A stretch of DNA of 64,000 nt. It comes from Streptomyces chattanoogensis (lineage in GTDB: Bacteria; Actinomycetota; Actinomycetes; Streptomycetales; Streptomycetaceae). The notes beneath the pieces were generated by a model. The model was not told the origin of the DNA, ran no database searches, and saw nothing but the letters and a program-made list of their open reading frames with translations. The stretch covers positions 310,001 through 374,000 of the forward strand of contig NZ_LGKG01000001.1 in NCBI RefSeq assembly GCF_001294335.1, in the 5' to 3' direction. The position numbers and the translations under genes are program-made. This document shows positions 1 to 7,780 of the stretch, piece by piece (position 1 is the stretch's first letter; each line of letters begins with the position of its first letter).

Positions 1-265
1 TGTCGTCTTCGGCAAGAAGGCGCCGGGCACGGGCACCAAGCCGCCCGGCGGCGGGACGGGCGAGGAGCCGCCGGCCAACCAGACGGTGCAGCAGGCCTTG
101 AACGACGCCGAGAAGGCTTACGAGGACGGCGAGAAGGCCCTCGAGCGCAAGGACTTGGGCGCGTACGACGCGGCCAAGAAGAAGCTCAAGGCGGCGCTGG
201 ACCGGGCGGCCAAGGCGTCCGAGGAGGCGAAGTCGTCGCGCAAGGGCGGCACATCGGGCGACTGA
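1..265 (+). CDS. UPF0182 family membrane protein, C-terminal end (partial)
   Basis: The reading frame enters from the left edge (codons from base 2) and stops at TGA 263-265, so only the last 87 residues are visible. They form a Gly/Pro-rich linker followed by an Ala/Lys/Glu-rich, probably helical tail. This resembles the C-terminal tail that follows the large multi-spanning domain in UPF0182 proteins of actinobacteria. The membrane part lies outside the window, so the assignment rests on the tail and on the adjacent initiator tRNA. The function of the family is unknown. Confidence 0.55.
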   Translation, partial: VVFGKKAPGTGTKPPGGGTGEEPPANQTVQQALNDAEKAYEDGEKALERKDLGAYDAAKKKLKAALDRAAKASEEAKSSRKGGTSGD

Positions 266-391
266 ACCGCCCGGCCGAAGGGCCCCGCGTCAACTGCGGT
301 CCGTGCGGCCGCCGGTGAATATGCCGGTCGGCCGCACGACAGCGGTGGCGAAACGCCCCACCCGCATCGTGATAGCGTGAGGACACAACGA

Positions 392-465
392 CGCGGGGTG
401 GAGCAGCTCGGTAGCTCGCTGGGCTCATAACCCAGAGGTCGCAGGTTCAAATCCTGTCCCCGCTA
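392..465 (+). tRNA. initiator tRNA-fMet (CAT), copy 1
   Basis: A 74-base cloverleaf without an encoded CCA. The acceptor strand CGCGGGG pairs with CCCCGC, leaving an unpaired C1:T72, which marks an initiator tRNA. The anticodon stem CTGGG/CCCAG carries the three consecutive G:C pairs needed for P-site binding, and the anticodon loop CTCATAA reads ATG. The T-loop is TTCAAAT. A weak -10 (TAGCGT, 373-378) lies upstream and a terminator hairpin follows at 475-502. An identical copy lies at 2660-2733. Confidence 0.97.
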
Positions 466-474
466 CGGAAGATG

Positions 475-502
475 AAGGCCCGGATCTCAGGATCCGGGCC
501 TT
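475..502 (+). terminator. Terminator hairpin after tRNA-fMet copy 1
   Basis: A perfect 12-bp stem (AAGGCCCGGATC / GATCCGGGCCTT) with a TCAG loop starts nine bases after the tRNA. No long T-tract follows, as is usual in Streptomyces. Confidence 0.8.
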
Positions 503-681
503 CGTCATGTGTGATGTGGGCGTTTTCGGTAGGTGCTGGGCAAGGCCGCGTCGAACGACCGATGTGGCGAACCTGTGTGCTTGAGTTTGACAAGTCGCCG
601 TGTCGGGAAGTCGACAAACCGCTGAAGTGACCTCACTGGCTGCGGTATACCAGGTGTACGCGGGTTACAGGTGATGCGACG

Positions 682-2532
682 ATGGCTGTTATGGGGGACA
701 AGGCAAGGTTGTTGGAGACGGACCGGTTTGTGCATGCGCCCGACGACGGGCGCGAATCCGAGGTGCCGATGGATGCGATGGAGGCCGCGGAGGCCGGCGA
801 AGCATCCGAGGCGGTCACCGAGACCGGCCACCGCCGGGCCGCCGAGGCGGGTGACACCGCCGCGATGAGCGCGCTCGGCGCGATGCTGCTGCGCCGCGGC
901 GACCTGGACGGCGCCGAGCCGCATCTGCGCTCCGCCGCCGCGGCCGGCGACCGCGCCGCGGCCAACAACCTCGGCGTACTGCTCCACCAGCGGGGCTACG
1001 GGGACGAGGCGGCCGGCTGGTGGCGGATCGCGGCCGTCGCCGGTTCCGCCGCCGCGGCCCACGCCCTCGGCCGGCACTACCGCGAGCGCGGCGACGAGCC
1101 GGCCGCCGAGTACTGGCTGCGCCAGTCCGCCGAATCCGGCCACTGCCTGGGCGCGTACGCCCTCGCCGACCTCCTCGAGCACCGCGGCGACATCGGCGCC
1201 GAGGGCTGGTTCCGCGCGGCCGCCGAGCGCGGCCACCGCGAGGCCGCCTACCGCCTCGCCCGGATCATCGAGGACGGCCGTGAGGGCGACCGCCGTACGG
1301 TGCCCGCCTACGGCGAGCTGACCCGGCAGGCCGAGGCCGAGCAGTGGTACCGCCAGGCCGCCGCGCGCGGCCACCGGCGGGCGGCCCTTCAGCTGGGCGC
1401 GCTCCTGGAGGACCGGGGCGACATCCAGGAGGCGGGTCGCTGGTACCTGTCCGCCGCCAAGGACGGCGAGGCACGGGCCGCCTGCGCGCTGGGATTCCTG
1501 CTGCGCGACGCCGGGGACGAGGAGAGCGCCGCCGAGTGGTGGCGCCGGGCCGCCCAGGACGGCGACGGCAACGCCGCCAACGCCCTGGGGGCGCTGCACG
1601 CCGACCGCGGTGAACTCCAGACCGCCGAGCGCTGGTACCGCGTCGCGCTGGACGCCGGCGACGTCAACGGCGCCTACAACATCGGCCTGCTCTGCGCCGA
1701 ACAGGGCCGGGCCGAAGGCGGCGAGCAGTGGTACCGCCGCGCCGCCTACGCCGGGCACCGCGAGGCCGCCAACGCCCTCGCCATCCTGCTGCTCCAGCGC
1801 GGCGACGCCGCCGGCGCCGAACCGTGGTTCTCCAAGGCGGCCGAGGCCGGCAGCGTGGACGCCGCCTTCAACCTCGGCATCCTCTTCGCCGGGCGCGGCG
1901 AGGAGCGCACCGCGCACGCCTGGTACGAGCGGGCGGCGGCGGCCGGGCACACCGAGGCGGCGCTCCAGGTCGCCATCGTGCAGCTGCGCGACGGTGAACT
2001 TCAGGACGCGGAGCGCAATCTGCGCTGTGCGGCCGGCGGCGGCAGCGCCGAGGCGGCCTTCCGGCTCGCGGATCTCCTGGACCGCAGGTCCGCGGCGGCG
2101 GGCGAGGGGCTGGCGGACAGCGACCGGACCGCGGAGGACGAGAGCACCCAGTGGTACGAGCGAGCCGCGCGGCAGGGGCACCGCCGCGCCCAGGTCCGGG
2201 TTGGCATGTTCGCGGCGGCCCAGGGCGATGTGGTCGAGGCCGCGTCCTGGTACCGCGCGGCGGCGGAGGCCGGCAGCCGTAACGGCGCCTTCAACCTCGG
2301 CCTGCTGCTGGCCCGGGAGGGCAGCCTCCCCGAGGCCGCCATGTGGTGGCAGCAAGCCGCCGAGGACGGGCACGGCCGCGCGGCGCTGCGCCTGGCGCTG
2401 CTCGCCGCCCGGCGCGGGGCGCTCGCCGAGGCGCAGAGCTGGTGTGCGCGCGCCGTCGAGCTGGGCCCGCCCGAGGTCGCCGAGCGCGCCGCCCGGCTGC
2501 GTACGGTGCTCCAGGAGGAGCTCAGCGCGTAG
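682..2532 (+). CDS. Sel1-like/TPR repeat protein
   Basis: A 616-residue soluble protein made almost entirely of about fourteen degenerate repeats of roughly 36 residues. The repeats are of the Sel1/TPR type, with recurring LG..L..RGD, AE.WY..AA..GH and AA cores, beginning near residue 50. Such alpha-alpha solenoids act as protein-interaction scaffolds. No enzymatic domain, signal peptide or membrane segment is visible. The start ATG at 682 is followed by in-frame ATGs at 691 and 769, so the N-terminus is not certain. The gene stands alone between the two identical initiator tRNA genes. The partner is unknown. Confidence 0.85.
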   Translation: MAVMGDKARLLETDRFVHAPDDGRESEVPMDAMEAAEAGEASEAVTETGHRRAAEAGDTAAMSALGAMLLRRGDLDGAEPHLRSAAAAGDRAAANNLGVLLHQRGYGDEAAGWWRIAAVAGSAAAAHALGRHYRERGDEPAAEYWLRQSAESGHCLGAYALADLLEHRGDIGAEGWFRAAAERGHREAAYRLARIIEDGREGDRRTVPAYGELTRQAEAEQWYRQAAARGHRRAALQLGALLEDRGDIQEAGRWYLSAAKDGEARAACALGFLLRDAGDEESAAEWWRRAAQDGDGNAANALGALHADRGELQTAERWYRVALDAGDVNGAYNIGLLCAEQGRAEGGEQWYRRAAYAGHREAANALAILLLQRGDAAGAEPWFSKAAEAGSVDAAFNLGILFAGRGEERTAHAWYERAAAAGHTEAALQVAIVQLRDGELQDAERNLRCAAGGGSAEAAFRLADLLDRRSAAAGEGLADSDRTAEDESTQWYERAARQGHRRAQVRVGMFAAAQGDVVEAASWYRAAAEAGSRNGAFNLGLLLAREGSLPEAAMWWQQAAEDGHGRAALRLALLAARRGALAEAQSWCARAVELGPPEVAERAARLRTVLQEELSA

Positions 2533-2616
2533 TGGCGCCCCGGGGGCCAGGGCCGGGGCCATGAGCCCGGTCCTGGGCCGGTCCCACGGGCCGGGCCCAG
2601 GGGTCGGGAAAGGGAT

Positions 2617-2646
2617 TTGCGCTGGTCGTCGGCGCGGGGTTAGAGT
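2617..2646 (+). promoter_or_regulatory. Promoter of tRNA-fMet copy 2
   Basis: TTGCGC (2617-2622), an 18-base spacer and TAGAGT (2641-2646) match a vegetative-type promoter 13 bases before the tRNA. Copy 1 has only the -10-like part clearly. Confidence 0.55.
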
Positions 2647-2659
2647 AAGGGCACAACGA

Positions 2660-2733
2660 CGCGGGGTGGAGCAGCTCGGTAGCTCGCTGGGCTCATAACC
2701 CAGAGGTCGCAGGTTCAAATCCTGTCCCCGCTA
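2660..2733 (+). tRNA. initiator tRNA-fMet (CAT), copy 2
   Basis: Identical over all 74 bases to the copy at 392-465, with the same unpaired C1:T72 and GGG/CCC anticodon stem that define an initiator tRNA. The bases just upstream (ACAACGA) and the hairpin just downstream (GGCCCGGAT core) are also shared with copy 1, which suggests a local duplication. It has its own promoter at 2617-2646. Confidence 0.97.
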
Positions 2734-2740
2734 CTGAAGG

Positions 2741-2775
2741 CAAAGGCCCGGATTCCTTGAGGATCCGGGCCTTTG
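2741..2775 (+). terminator. Terminator hairpin after tRNA-fMet copy 2
   Basis: A perfect 13-bp stem (CAAAGGCCCGGAT / ATCCGGGCCTTTG) with a nine-base loop, eight bases after the tRNA. It resembles the hairpin after copy 1. Confidence 0.8.
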
Positions 2776-2857
2776 TCGTGCTTGCGTTTCCCTCCGCCGA
2801 TGGCCGGATGGTGTCGCTCACCGACGAGGTGACGGGCCGTCAGGCGGGCACGCGAAG

Positions 2858-2886
2858 GAGCCCGCCGCCATGGAGGGCGCGGGCTC
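2858..2886 (-). terminator. Hairpin downstream of the Fur-family gene
   Basis: An 8-bp stem GAGCCCGC/GCGGGCTC with a 13-base loop lies 14 bases beyond the stop codon of the Fur-family gene. It may end that transcript. Confidence 0.45.
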
Positions 2887-2900
2887 GGGTGTCCCGGAGC

Positions 2901-3323
2901 TCAGGAGTGATGGCCGCTGCAGTGGGGGCAGATGCCCCGGTAGGTCACCGTGACCTCGGAGATGTCGAAGCCGTAGCGCTCCGGCTCGGGGAGGGCGGAG
3001 AGCGGATCGCCCTGGACGTGGACGTCGCGGATCGTGCCGCACCGGGAGCAGACGAGGTGCTGGTGATCGTGATGGGCGTTGGGGTCGTAGCGCTTCGCCC
3101 GGCCGTCCGTGCTCACCTCGAGCACCTCGCCGAGTGAGACCAGCTCGCCCAGCGTGTTGTAGACCGTGGCGCGGGAGATCTCGGGGAGCCGCTCGGTCGC
3201 CAGGGCGTGCACTTCGTCGGCGGTGTAGTGGACGTGGTCCCCGTCGAGGACCTCGGCGACGACGCGTCGCTGCGCGGTCAGCCGCCAGCCGCGTCCCCGG
3301 AGCCGTTCCAGCAGGTCACTCAT
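2901..3323 (-). CDS. catR: Fur-family peroxide-responsive repressor (PerR/CatR type)
   Basis: A 140-residue metal-dependent repressor. The N-terminal winged helix (residues 1-80) includes RLTAQR and ISRATVYNTL. The C-terminal dimerisation domain carries the His/Asp-rich regulatory site (around YDPNAHHDHQH) and two CxxC zinc pairs (CSRC and CPHC). It is divergent from the catalase gene, the usual arrangement for a PerR/CatR sensor that leaves DNA when its metal site is oxidised by peroxide. The ATG at 3323 is chosen because AGGTGA sits six bases upstream. A GTG at 3332 would add three residues but has no ribosome site. Palindromes at 3333-3347 and 3410-3424 are probable operators. A plain iron-sensing Fur role cannot be excluded from sequence. 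Confidence 0.88.
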   Translation of the reverse strand: MSDLLERLRGRGWRLTAQRRVVAEVLDGDHVHYTADEVHALATERLPEISRATVYNTLGELVSLGEVLEVSTDGRAKRYDPNAHHDHQHLVCSRCGTIRDVHVQGDPLSALPEPERYGFDISEVTVTYRGICPHCSGHHS

Positions 3324-3332
3324 GCCAATCAC

Positions 3333-3347
3333 CTATCAGTCAGATAA
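3333..3347. promoter_or_regulatory. PerR/Fur-like 7-1-7 box overlapping the repressor gene start
   Basis: CTATCAGTCAGATAA is an imperfect 7-1-7 inverted repeat (5 of 7 pairs match) just upstream of the repressor start and overlapping its ribosome site. It has the architecture of PerR boxes and suggests autoregulation. Confidence 0.5.
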
Positions 3348-3404
3348 GGCCAGGGTAGCAGCGACCCGTCCTTCACCGGATCGGGTACGAGTTTCGGGTA
3401 CTTC

Positions 3405-3432
3405 TTGACTTAGACAATGTCCAATGTAGGAT
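3405..3432 (+). promoter_or_regulatory. Catalase promoter with embedded PerR-like box
   Basis: TTGACT (3405-3410), a 16-base spacer and TAGGAT (3427-3432) form a good vegetative promoter about 50 bases before the catalase start. The spacer holds TTAGACAATGTCCAA (3410-3424), a 7-1-7 inverted repeat with 6 of 7 pairs. A repressor bound there would block RNA polymerase directly. Confidence 0.7.
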
Positions 3433-3483
3433 CGTGACCGGCGCAAGCCAAGGGACAGGTGGAGATCACTTCAGGAGGCGCAC

Positions 3484-4947
3484 GTGTCGGTAGAGAGCAG
3501 CACCGGACCGCTGACCACGGAGACCGGGGCCCCGGTCGCGGACAACCAGAACAGCGAGACGGCCGGCATCGGCGGACCCGGCCTCATCCAGGACCAGCTC
3601 CTGATCGAGAAGCTCGCCCACTTCAACCGCGAGCGCATCCCGGAGCGCATCGTGCACGCCCGCGGCGCCGGTGCGTACGGCACCTTCACGGTGACCGCGG
3701 ATGTGACCCGGTACACCCGCGCCAAGTTCCTCTCCGAGGTCGGCAAGCAGACCGAGACGTTCCTGCGCTTCTCGACGGTCGCGGGCAACCTGGGCGCCGC
3801 GGACGCGGTGCGCGACCCGCGCGGCTTCGCCCTGAAGTTCTACACCGAAGAGGGCAACTACGACCTCGTCGGCAACAACACCCCGGTGTTCTTCATCAAG
3901 GACGCCATGAAGTTCCCCGACTTCATCCACACCCAGAAGCGCGACCCGTACTCCGGCTCGCAGGAGGCGGACAACGTCTGGGACTTCTGGGGCCTGTCGC
4001 CCGAGGCCACCCACCAGGTGACCTGGCTGTTCGGCGACCGCGGCATCCCGGCGTCGTACCGCCACATGAACGGCTACGGCTCACACACCTTCCAGTGGAA
4101 CAACGAGGCGGGCGAGGTCTTCTGGGTCAAGTACCACTTCAAGACCGACCAGGGCATCGAGAACCTCACCCAGGACGAGGCCAACAAGCTCGCAGGTGAG
4201 GACCCCGACAGCCACCAGCGCGATCTGCGGACGGCCATCGAGCGCGGCGAGTTCCCGACCTGGACCGTGCAGGTGCAGATCATGCCGGCGGCCGAGGCGG
4301 CGAACTACCGCTTCAACCCGTTCGACCTGACCAAGGTCTGGCCGCACGAGGACTACCCGCCGATCGAGATCGGCAAGCTGGAGCTCAACCGCAACCCGCA
4401 GAACATCTTCGCCGAGGTCGAGCAGTCGATCTTCTCCCCGCACCACTTCGTGCCGGGCATCGGCCCGTCCCCCGACAAGATGCTCCAGGGCCGCCTCTTC
4501 GCCTACGGCGACGCCCACCGCTACCGCGTCGGCATCAACGCCGACCACCTGCCCGTCAACCGCCCGCACGCCACCGAGGCGCGCACCCACGGCAGGGACG
4601 GTGCGCTCTACGACGGCCGCCACGGGGGACGGAAGAACTACGAGCCCAACAGCTTCGGCGGGCCCGTCGAGACCGGCCGGCCGCTGTGGCAGCCGGCCGC
4701 CGTCACCGGCGCCACGGGCGAGACCGCCGCGCCCTCGCATGCCGAGGACAACGACTTCGTCCAGGCCGGCAATCTCTACCGCCTGATGTCGGAGGACGAG
4801 AAGGACCGCCTGATCAGCAACCTGGCGGGCTTCATCGCCCAGGTCTCCCGCGACGACATCGCCCAGCGCGCGATCGAGAACTTCCGCAAGGCGGACGCAG
4901 ACTACGGCAAGCGGCTCGAGGCCGCGGTCCAGGCCCTGCGCGGCTAA
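3484..4947 (+). CDS. katA: Monofunctional haem catalase
   Basis: A 487-residue small-subunit (clade 3) catalase that dismutates hydrogen peroxide in the cytoplasm. The distal His lies in [12 protein letters not shown] (about residue 58), the distal Asn in [11 protein letters not shown], and the proximal haem-ligating Tyr in [12 protein letters not shown]. The length is normal for the clade. The GTG start at 3484 follows AGGAGG at 3474. The gene is divergent from the Fur-family repressor and its promoter contains a PerR-like palindrome, so induction by peroxide is expected. A bidirectional hairpin at 5038-5072 closes the unit. Confidence 0.97.
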   Translation: MSVESSTGPLTTETGAPVADNQNSETAGIGGPGLIQDQLLIEKLAHFNRERIPERIVHARGAGAYGTFTVTADVTRYTRAKFLSEVGKQTETFLRFSTVAGNLGAADAVRDPRGFALKFYTEEGNYDLVGNNTPVFFIKDAMKFPDFIHTQKRDPYSGSQEADNVWDFWGLSPEATHQVTWLFGDRGIPASYRHMNGYGSHTFQWNNEAGEVFWVKYHFKTDQGIENLTQDEANKLAGEDPDSHQRDLRTAIERGEFPTWTVQVQIMPAAEAANYRFNPFDLTKVWPHEDYPPIEIGKLELNRNPQNIFAEVEQSIFSPHHFVPGIGPSPDKMLQGRLFAYGDAHRYRVGINADHLPVNRPHATEARTHGRDGALYDGRHGGRKNYEPNSFGGPVETGRPLWQPAAVTGATGETAAPSHAEDNDFVQAGNLYRLMSEDEKDRLISNLAGFIAQVSRDDIAQRAIENFRKADADYGKRLEAAVQALRG

Positions 4948-5037
4948 CGCCGCCCCCTTTTGCGGCTGAACCGCCGCCGCTCTCGCGGACGTGGTTGCTC
5001 GCCGTGGGGGTTGCTCAAGCGTCGCTGCCGTAAAAGC

Positions 5038-5072
5038 GAAGAGGCCGGATGCCAAGGGGCTCCGGCCTCTTC
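5038..5072. terminator. Bidirectional terminator between catalase and CBS gene
   Basis: A perfect 11-bp stem GAAGAGGCCGG/CCGGCCTCTTC with a 13-base loop lies between two convergent genes and can serve both. Confidence 0.8.
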
Positions 5073-5091
5073 GTGGTGCCCGGATGAGGGC

Positions 5092-5499
5092 TCAGGCGGG
5101 GACGGCGTCGGCCCGCACCAGTACGGTCGACCGGCAGCGCATGATGTCGCGTACGGACACGACGCCGACCGGTTCGCGGTCGTCCAGCACGATCAGATGG
5201 CGGAAGTTGCCGCGCACCATGGCATCCGCGGCGTCGTCGAGGGTCCAGTCCGGCGCGGCGAAGACCACGTCGGAGGTGGTGTGTAGCTGGGCGGTCTCCC
5301 GGTCGGGGTTCTCGCCCGCGCCGAGGGAGTTGAGGATGTCGCGCTCGGTGAGAATGCCGAGCCCGCTGGTATCGGGGTCGAGGACGACGGCCGCGCCGAC
5401 CCGGCGGGCCGCCATCAGCTGTGCGGCCTGGCGGAGGGTGTGAGCGGGCCCGATGGTGAGGACCACCGTGCTCATGGCGTCTTTGACGAGCATGGGCAT
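5092..5499 (-). CDS. CBS-domain pair protein
   Basis: A 135-residue protein consisting only of two CBS motifs. The first (about residues 5-60) contains ...LMAARRVGAAVVLD and the second (about 75-130) contains ...MVRGNFRHLIVLDD. Each has the typical GI(L/V)T.RD or GVVS.RD end. CBS pairs bind adenosyl nucleotides and work as energy or redox sensors. Stand-alone forms are common in Streptomyces and their partners are mostly unknown. The ATG at 5499 is used because AAGGAGG lies 12 bases upstream and no closer in-frame start precedes it. The upstream DNA contains nested inverted repeats (5515-5638) that may control it. Confidence 0.88.
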   Translation of the reverse strand: MPMLVKDAMSTVVLTIGPAHTLRQAAQLMAARRVGAAVVLDPDTSGLGILTERDILNSLGAGENPDRETAQLHTTSDVVFAAPDWTLDDAADAMVRGNFRHLIVLDDREPVGVVSVRDIMRCRSTVLVRADAVPA

Positions 5500-5514
5500 G
5501 GAGCGGAGCCACCT

Positions 5515-5638
5515 CCTTGAAGCATGTGCCTTGCGCATGCGCCTTGTGAATCCGCCTTGCGAACGGATTCACAAGTTCACAAACGGGGGGATTCTCATGT
5601 TCACATGCCTTCGCCCGGCACAACAAGATGCTTCAAGG
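5515..5638. repeat. Nested inverted repeats upstream of the CBS gene
   Basis: An outer perfect inverted repeat, CCTTGAAGCAT (5515-5525) and ATGCTTCAAGG (5628-5638), encloses an inner hairpin. The inner stem is CTTGTGAATCCG (5543-5554) and CGGATTCACAAG (5564-5575), 12 bp with a nine-base loop. TTCACA/TGTGAA words recur between them. The block fills most of the gap between the divergently placed CBS-gene start and the hisN stop. Confidence 0.7.
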
Positions 5639-5681
5639 GGCAAGTGCTGGACGCCTGTCCGAAAAACTGCCCCTTCGCAGG

Positions 5682-6485
5682 TCAGTGACGCGCGTCGCCG
5701 ATATAGGTCAGCAGATCCTCGTGCAGCAGGCCGTTGGACGCCGCCGCGTTCCCGCTGTGCGGGCCCGGCTTGCCGTCCAGGCCGGTGAACTGCCCGCCCG
5801 CCTCCTGGACGACCACCGCGCAGGCCGCCATGTCCCACAGCGACAGCTCCGGTTCGGCGCAGATGTCCACCGTGCCCTCGGCGACCATCATGTACGGCCA
5901 GAAGTCGCCGTACGCCCGGGTGCGCCAGCAGTCCCGGCTCAGATCGAGGAAACCGGGCAGCTTGCCGCGCTCCTCCCAGCCGGTCAGCGAGGAGTACGCG
6001 AACGACGCGTCCTGGATGCGCCCGACCTGCGAGACCTGCAGCCGGGTGGCGGAGGTCAGGCTGCGGCCCGTAAAGGCGCCCAGGCCTTCGGCGGCCCACC
6101 AGCGGCGGTTGAGGGCCGGCGCGGAGACGATGCCGACCACCGGGCGGTCGCCGCCCTCGCCGCGCTCCATCAGGGCGATCAGTGTGGCCCAGACCGGGAC
6201 CCCGCGGACGTAGTTCTTCGTGCCGTCGATCGGGTCGATGATCCAGCGGCGCGGCCCGGCGCCCTCGCTGCCGAATTCCTCGCCCAGCACCGCATCACGC
6301 GGCCGGGCCCGCTGGAGCTGGCTGCGGATCAGCTCCTCGGCGGACTTGTCCGCCTCGCTCACCGGCGTCATGTCCGGTTTGGTCTCGACCTTGAGGTCAA
6401 GGGCCTTGAACCGCTCCATGGTGGCGGCGTCGGCGGCGTCCGCGAGGACATGGCCGAGGCGGAGATCATCGTGATAGTCGGGCAT
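5682..6485 (-). CDS. hisN: Histidinol-phosphatase of the inositol-monophosphatase family
   Basis: A 267-residue magnesium-dependent phosphatase. Metal-binding motifs are in order: GEEFG (about residue 70), IDPIDGTKNYVRG (about 85-97) and LSLWDMAA (about 215). It would remove phosphate from histidinol phosphate in the penultimate step of histidine biosynthesis. Streptomyces lacks the usual HisB phosphatase, and the orthologue at this locus in S. coelicolor was shown to do this. The ATG at 6485 is preferred over an upstream in-frame ATG because conserved sequence begins at PDYHDDL. Broader inositol-phosphatase activity is possible. Confidence 0.88.
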   Translation of the reverse strand: MPDYHDDLRLGHVLADAADAATMERFKALDLKVETKPDMTPVSEADKSAEELIRSQLQRARPRDAVLGEEFGSEGAGPRRWIIDPIDGTKNYVRGVPVWATLIALMERGEGGDRPVVGIVSAPALNRRWWAAEGLGAFTGRSLTSATRLQVSQVGRIQDASFAYSSLTGWEERGKLPGFLDLSRDCWRTRAYGDFWPYMMVAEGTVDICAEPELSLWDMAACAVVVQEAGGQFTGLDGKPGPHSGNAAASNGLLHEDLLTYIGDARH

Positions 6486-6703
6486 GTGCGAACAGTATCT
6501 ACTGGTATACGCGGGAGCCACCTGGCCATGCCCGGCCCGCGCGCGGGGTCATTCCACTGGCCGCGCAATCGCCGCCGGGCGACCCCCGCGCGGCGCACGA
6601 AGGACGTGACGATGGGGTGTGCGACGACCCTTGACAGCCCCTGGTGCCCCGTCAATTCTGTGCGCACGACGGCCCTTTGGGCCACCTGCCGGGGAGGCGA
6701 CGG

Positions 6704-7666
6704 ATGCCCGCAGCGAGGGAGTGCCTGCTGGACGCCGCGTACACGGAGCTGACGCGCCGGGCGTGGGCCGACGTCCGGATGGTGGACGTCGCGGCCGCCG
6801 CCGGGGTCTCCCGGCAGACCCTCTACAACGAGTTCGGCAGCAAGGAGGGGCTGGCCGGTGCGCTCGTACGGCGGGAGACCGACAACTATCTGGCGGGCGT
6901 GGAACGGGCACTGACCCGGCGGCCCCCGGTCGGCGCCGGCGGCGACGCGGCGGGCCGGGTGGTGGCCGCGGCCGCCTGGACGGTCCGTACCGCACGCAGG
7001 AATCCGCTGGTCAGGGCCGCTTTGACGGGCTGCTGGGGCGGCCGGCTGCCCACCCCGCCGCGGCCGCGGCCCGCCGAACTGGTCGGCTGCTTCTGCGACC
7101 GGGCCGTCGCCGCACTGGAGCCGGACTGGCCCGAGGAGGAGCTGCCCGCCCTCGGCACCGCCTGCGAGACCGCCGCCCGGCTGGCCCTGTCCTGCGTCGT
7201 CGCCCCCGCGGGCACAGCGGACCGGACCGGGCCGGAGGCGGTGGCACGGCTCGTGCGGGGGGCGTTCGTACGGGTGCGGGGCGGGGAGCCGGGGACACCG
7301 CCGGGGCGGTGTGGCTCAGTGGGCGGAGCCGGACAGCTGCAGTCCGATGATGCCGACGATGACCAGGCTGATGGAGACCAGCTTGAGGGTGGAGACCACA
7401 TCGCCCAGGAAGACCATGCCGTAGATCGCGGTGCCGGCCGCGCCGATGCCCGTCCACACGGCGTAGGCCGGGCCGACGTCGAGCCGGCGCAGCGCCAGCG
7501 TCAGCAGTCCGAAGCTGCCCAGTGCGAAGGCCGCGAAGGCGATGGTGGGGAAGAGGCGGGTGAAGCCGTGGGAGAGCTTGAGGCAGACCGCGAACCCCGT
7601 CTCCAGGATCCCCGCCACCACGACCAGCAGCCACGCCATGTCCCATTGCCTCCGTCAGGTCGCTGA
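6704..7666 (+). CDS. TetR-family regulator with C-terminus antisense to the SMR gene
   Basis: The first roughly 200 residues are a TetR regulator. The HTH spans about residues 10-55 (DVAAAAGVSRQTLYNEFGSKE) and an all-helical ligand domain follows. The ATG at 6704 has GGGAGG upstream. The frame does not stop after the ligand domain. It continues to TGA 7664-7666 and so reads antisense through the whole SMR gene at 7316-7639. The last ~120 residues are low-complexity and rich in D, Q, G and R, as expected from antisense reading, and resemble no regulator. Either the protein really carries this tail or a stop was lost. Its target is probably the SMR pump. Confidence 0.75.
   Translation: MPAARECLLDAAYTELTRRAWADVRMVDVAAAAGVSRQTLYNEFGSKEGLAGALVRRETDNYLAGVERALTRRPPVGAGGDAAGRVVAAAAWTVRTARRNPLVRAALTGCWGGRLPTPPRPRPAELVGCFCDRAVAALEPDWPEEELPALGTACETAARLALSCVVAPAGTADRTGPEAVARLVRGAFVRVRGGEPGTPPGRCGSVGGAGQLQSDDADDDQADGDQLEGGDHIAQEDHAVDRGAGRADARPHGVGRADVEPAQRQRQQSEAAQCEGREGDGGEEAGEAVGELEADREPRLQDPRHHDQQPRHVPLPPSGR
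7316..7639 (-). CDS. SMR-family multidrug/guanidinium exporter
   Basis: A 107-residue protein with four membrane helices, the normal size for small multidrug resistance transporters. The essential membrane Glu is in ILETGF near residue 13, and the GPAYAVWTGIGA signature is near residues 55-67. It works as an antiparallel dimer that exchanges protons for guanidinium or cationic drugs. The ATG at 7639 has GGAGG upstream. The gene is convergent with, and wholly contained in, the antisense extension of the neighbouring TetR frame. Whether it is of the SugE (Gdx) or EmrE type cannot be settled by eye. Confidence 0.92.
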   Translation of the reverse strand: MAWLLVVVAGILETGFAVCLKLSHGFTRLFPTIAFAAFALGSFGLLTLALRRLDVGPAYAVWTGIGAAGTAIYGMVFLGDVVSTLKLVSISLVIVGIIGLQLSGSAH

Positions 7667-7780
7667 CCACTTCGGCCCGGTGACGCCCAATGGCCGTGTG
7701 GCCGCCCTTTTCGCCTGTTCTTCCGCCGTCTCGGGGCGATTATGCAGTTACCCCGGACGGGCGGCAGCCGATTCGCGGGA

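Noticed and set aside
505..2718. Long open frame on the minus strand opposite the Sel1-repeat gene
   Set aside because: It is antisense to a clear repeat protein, runs through a tRNA gene and has no protein-like composition. It is a by-product of high G+C.
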